Shown here in pieces: positions 62,234 to 64,000 of a stretch of 64,000 bases of DNA (positions are counted from its first letter, which is position 1; each line of letters starts with the position of its first letter). Source of the DNA: Romboutsia timonensis (GTDB lineage Bacteria; Bacillota; Clostridia; Peptostreptococcales; Peptostreptococcaceae); the NCBI RefSeq assembly GCF_900106845.1, contig NZ_LT629849.1, forward strand, positions 196,148 through 260,147, given 5' to 3'. The notes under the pieces are model-generated. The model did no database searches. It was not told where the DNA came from and saw only the letters and a list, made by a program, of their open reading frames with translations. Made by a program: the position numbers and the translations under genes.

Positions 62234-62635
62234 ATGATAATAATAACAGGTCATGGGAGATTTGCTTCAGGTCTTAAAACTAGTTTAGATTTAATAGTTG
62301 GTAATTTTGACTTTGTAAAACCTGTTGATTTTACAGAAGATAAGTCTCCAGAGTCTTTAAAAGAGGAAATAAATTCTTTTATAAAATCAACAGATAAAAA
62401 AATATATGTATTCACAGATTTAGTTGGAGGAACACCATTTAAAGTGAGCAGTGAATTAACTTTAGAATATCCAAACGTAGAAGTTTTTTGTGGAACTAAT
62501 TTACCGATGCTTGTGGAAGCTACTATGATGTTGTCTTTAGGATGTGATATAGATAGTGAATCTATAAAAGAATCTGGTGTAAATAGTATAAAGCCACAGC
62601 CAAAGAAAGTTATATTTACTGAAGATGGAATATAA
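62234..62635 (+). CDS. agaF: PTS system mannose-family IIA component
   Basis: IIA accepts phosphate from HPr. The 133-residue protein opens IIITGHGRFASGLKTSLDLI with phospho-acceptor H7, and has VFTDLVGGTPFKVSSEL typical of mannose-type IIA. AGGAGGAG precedes ATG. It ends the operon; a terminator follows. The GalNAc-6-phosphate deacetylase, isomerase and aldolase genes expected for catabolism are not in the window. Confidence 0.9.
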   Translation: MIIITGHGRFASGLKTSLDLIVGNFDFVKPVDFTEDKSPESLKEEINSFIKSTDKKIYVFTDLVGGTPFKVSSELTLEYPNVEVFCGTNLPMLVEATMMLSLGCDIDSESIKESGVNSIKPQPKKVIFTEDGI

Positions 62636-62649
62636 AAATTAATATAATC

Positions 62650-62693
62650 AAAATCACTAGTTAAATAAATTTATTTTTCTAGTGATTTTTTTA
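62650..62693 (+). terminator. Terminator of the PTS operon
   Basis: AAAATCACTAG and CTAGTGATTTT pair perfectly over 11 bp, followed by TTT. Confidence 0.88.
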
Positions 62694-62797
62694 TGTGAAA
62701 GTAATGATGTAATTAAAGAAAAAGGATAAATATTACAATAATAAAAAATCCTAATATGGAAAACTTAAGTATAAGTATTTATTTAGGAGGTAAAGTT

Positions 62798-63079
62798 ATG
62801 GATAATATGAAAGAAATGAGAAATAAAGTACAAGACGGAAAATACAACTTAACTTTAGAGGTAGCAGAAGGTGCTTATTTTGGAACTTATGATGATGTTG
62901 ACACTAAGTCTGGAGAAGATTTAGTTAGAAATTATTTAAGAAGTAATTCAGATGATGCGAATTTTAATGATATAAAAATAAAATATAATAAAAATAGACA
63001 CACTGTAAGGGTTACAGCTGAATTAAACTATGATAATAACGTACATAGTGATTATCATAATAGAGGAAAACTAATGTAA
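62798..63079 (+). CDS. Small acidic hypothetical protein
   Basis: A 93-residue protein of unknown family starts at ATG 62798 with AGGAGG upstream; an in-frame ATG at 62756 lacks one. The sequence is hydrophilic: a basic helical start, then KYNLTLEVAEGAYFGTYDDV and a D/N-rich region, then RHTVRVTAELNYDNNVHSD. No signal peptide or membrane segment. It lies between the PTS operon and the rRNA remnant locus and has no recognisable partner. Confidence 0.6.
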   Translation: MDNMKEMRNKVQDGKYNLTLEVAEGAYFGTYDDVDTKSGEDLVRNYLRSNSDDANFNDIKIKYNKNRHTVRVTAELNYDNNVHSDYHNRGKLM

Positions 63080-63145
63080 TTTTAGAATAAAAAAACTATA
63101 TCAAGGACAAGTAAAATATTAATCTGAAATTTTTTTAAAAAAAGT

Positions 63146-63174
63146 GTTGACTAGTTAAATTTAAGATGGTATAG
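63146..63174 (+). promoter_or_regulatory. rRNA-type promoter P1
   Basis: TTGACT (63146-63151), 17 nt, TATAGT (63169-63174), preceded by an A/T-rich upstream region resembling an UP element. Confidence 0.7.
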
Positions 63175-63229
63175 TTATACTTGTCCTTAAGAAAAGGGCA
63201 AAACAAAAGAAAAAACTTTAAAAAATAAG

Positions 63230-63258
63230 TTGACAAAGAAAAATAACTTTGATAAACT
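63230..63258 (+). promoter_or_regulatory. rRNA-type promoter P2
   Basis: TTGACA (63230-63235), 17 nt, TAAACT (63253-63258). The tandem P1-P2 layout is characteristic of Firmicute rRNA operons. Confidence 0.7.
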
Positions 63259-63261
63259 TAA

Positions 63262-63374
63262 GGAAGTTAAAAATGAACTTTGAAAATTAAACAGTAGGTT
63301 AATTTATAGAATTGAAACTAACAAACCAAGCCAGATATTCAGATAATGATAGTCTGAGCAGGTAATCAAATTTA
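63262..63374 (+). other. rRNA operon leader without its 16S gene
   Basis: The segment contains GAACTTTGAAAATTAAACAG, which resembles a boxA antitermination site and the spacer/leader sequences of clostridial rRNA operons. It reads like a normal pre-16S leader up to about 63374, where 16S should begin (a TTTGAG is present) but the dispersed-repeat sequence TTTGAGCAACGGATGT follows instead. Confidence 0.55.
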
Positions 63375-63560
63375 TTTGAGCAACGGATGTATCTGACCCC
63401 AGGAAGACTACCTGGTTGATAGGTCGAAGGTGTAAGTGCAGTAATGTATTTAGCTTATCGATACTAATAGGTCGAGGACTTGACCAAGATAAATGATGGA
63501 TTTGAGCAACGGATATGACCGACGCGGTAGCAAGGGAATATCGTTGTCGAAATGTCAATT
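63375..63560. repeat. Second-module repeat fragments flanking the 23S remnant
   Basis: TTTGAGCAACGGATGT at 63375-63390 and TTTGAGCAACGGATATGACC (63501-63520, continuing GACGCGGTAGCAAGG) flank the 23S fragment on both sides. Both are related to module 2 of the dispersed repeat (CAACGGATGTGACCGAAGCG). Confidence 0.6.
63394..63485 (+). pseudogene. 3'-terminal fragment of a 23S rRNA gene
   Basis: About 92 nt matching the 3' end of clostridial 23S rRNA: GGTTGATAGGTCGAAGGTGT, AAGTGCAGTAATGTATTTAG and CGATACTAATAGGTCGAGGA, ending CTTGACC. The hairpin CCCAGG..CCTGG at its start is intact. The preceding ~2.8 kb of 23S and all of 16S are absent. Confidence 0.85.
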
Positions 63561-63605
63561 TTAAATGATATGCAGTTTTCAGAGTATTAACTCTAAATTA
63601 AAGAT

Positions 63606-63725
63606 TATGTGGTTATTATAGCAAAGAGGATACACCTGTTCCCATACCGAACACAGAAGTTAAGTTCTTTAGCGGCGATGGTACTTGGTGGGCGACCGCC
63701 TGGGAGAGTAGCACGTAGCCACGTA
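63606..63725 (+). rRNA. 5S ribosomal RNA
   Basis: A complete 5S gene of ~120 nt. The terminal helix pairs TATGTGG (63606) with CCACGTA (63719-63725). Conserved internal sequence includes CACCTGTTCCCATACCGAAC and ACAGAAGTTAAG, then GGCGATGGTACTTGG and GGGAGAGTAG. A T-run terminator follows at 63728-63736. End positions are estimated from the helix. Confidence 0.93.
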
Positions 63726-63790
63726 GTCTTTTTTTTATTTCCAAATTAAATTCATTTCTTTAAGAATCTACTTTAATCCTAATTACAAAT

Positions 63791-64000
63791 TCTAATATAT
63801 AGTTACAAATCTATTTAATAATATAGTAGTCGAACTTAAAAAAGTTCGTAAATAGATTCTTCAAGGCTCTTGTTATTTTTAGTTATTTTTTTCAAATTTT
63901 TCTTTAATGTTGCCCAATACTTTTCTATAGGATTTAAATTTGGAGAATATGGTGGTAAAAATATTAGTTTTAGATTTTTATTAGCATTTTTACATAATTC
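63791..64000 (-). CDS. IS630-family transposase, C-terminal part (runs off the window)
   Basis: The visible ~69 codons include LIFLPPYSPNLNPIEKYWAT, the hallmark end of IS630-type DDE transposases; the catalytic glutamate is in NPIEKYW. The frame reads on through the terminal repeat (TATAGTAGTCGAACTT at 63821-63836) and stops at TAG 63793-63791, outside the element. The start lies beyond the right edge. The same terminal repeat forms the palindrome at 29025-29060. Confidence 0.88.

Noticed and set aside
1..64000. tRNA genes
   Set aside because: I saw no segment with the conserved D-loop, T-loop (GTTCRANYC) and acceptor pairing, including around the rRNA remnant. A covariance scan could still find one.

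Overview
The window is chromosomal DNA of a low-GC, anaerobic, motile Firmicute. The gene order flhA - fliA - two rod/hook genes - fliM - fliN, the anaerobic ribonucleotide reductase, the GalNAc-type PTS, and a type I toxin-antitoxin remnant of the kind described in Clostridioides difficile all point to the Peptostreptococcaceae (Clostridioides, Paraclostridium, Romboutsia and relatives). The species cannot be fixed from sequence alone.

Region 1 (1-16.4 kb) is motility and chemotaxis. It holds the end of a flagellar export and switch operon (flhA, sigma-28 gene, two FlgF/FlgG-like genes, fliM, fliN, a membrane protein of unknown function). A chemoreceptor gene follows, then cheA-cheB-cheC-cheD-cheW-cheR-cheY and, after a 0.8 kb non-coding element, cheV. 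Sigma-28-like promoters precede the chemoreceptor and cheV.

Region 2 (16.5-23.0 kb) is an unusual surface-protein locus. Secreted beta-rich proteins sharing one domain alternate with small membrane-anchored partners, and a 703-residue anchored protein carries two Ig-like domains fused to the same domain. A stretch with nine copies of GTTACC/GGTAAC and a class B sortase gene follow.

Region 3 (23.3-34.6 kb) is accessory and housekeeping: a GNAT acetyltransferase; a three-gene unit (22-residue-repeat protein, MoxR-type AAA ATPase, HExxH/VWA protein); an inverted-repeat-bounded element carrying a broken type I toxin-antitoxin module; a Cu/Zn-type superoxide dismutase; an IS982 remnant cut at a 36-bp IS630-type palindrome; a split ThrE-type exporter; a nitroreductase; a helix-turn-helix/superoxide-reductase fusion; folD; and a dCMP deaminase.

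Region 4 (34.6-41.8 kb) holds a probable Fur-controlled haem/iron unit (AraC regulator, triple-NEAT LPQTG surface protein, DUF4405 membrane cytochrome), then nrdD-nrdG-dut behind a pair of NrdR-box-like sites.

Region 5 (42-58.7 kb) contains a DbpA-like RNA helicase, BrnQ, an ABC exporter, a large regulator divergent from an oxalate/formate-type MFS transporter, a VOC protein with an orphan IIB-like protein, an FUSC protein, and a MarR regulator divergent from a heterodimeric ABC exporter.

Region 6 (58.9-64 kb) has an intact IS982-family element, a complete mannose-family PTS (IIB-IIC-IID-IIA, GalNAc type), and a strange rRNA locus: tandem rRNA-type promoters and a leader joined to only the last ~92 nt of a 23S gene plus a full 5S gene. 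The window ends in the C-terminal part of an IS630-type transposase. A two-module dispersed repeat recurs at 23.8, 41.8, 50.6 and 63.4 kb, with worn fragments at 31.1 and 34.05 kb.
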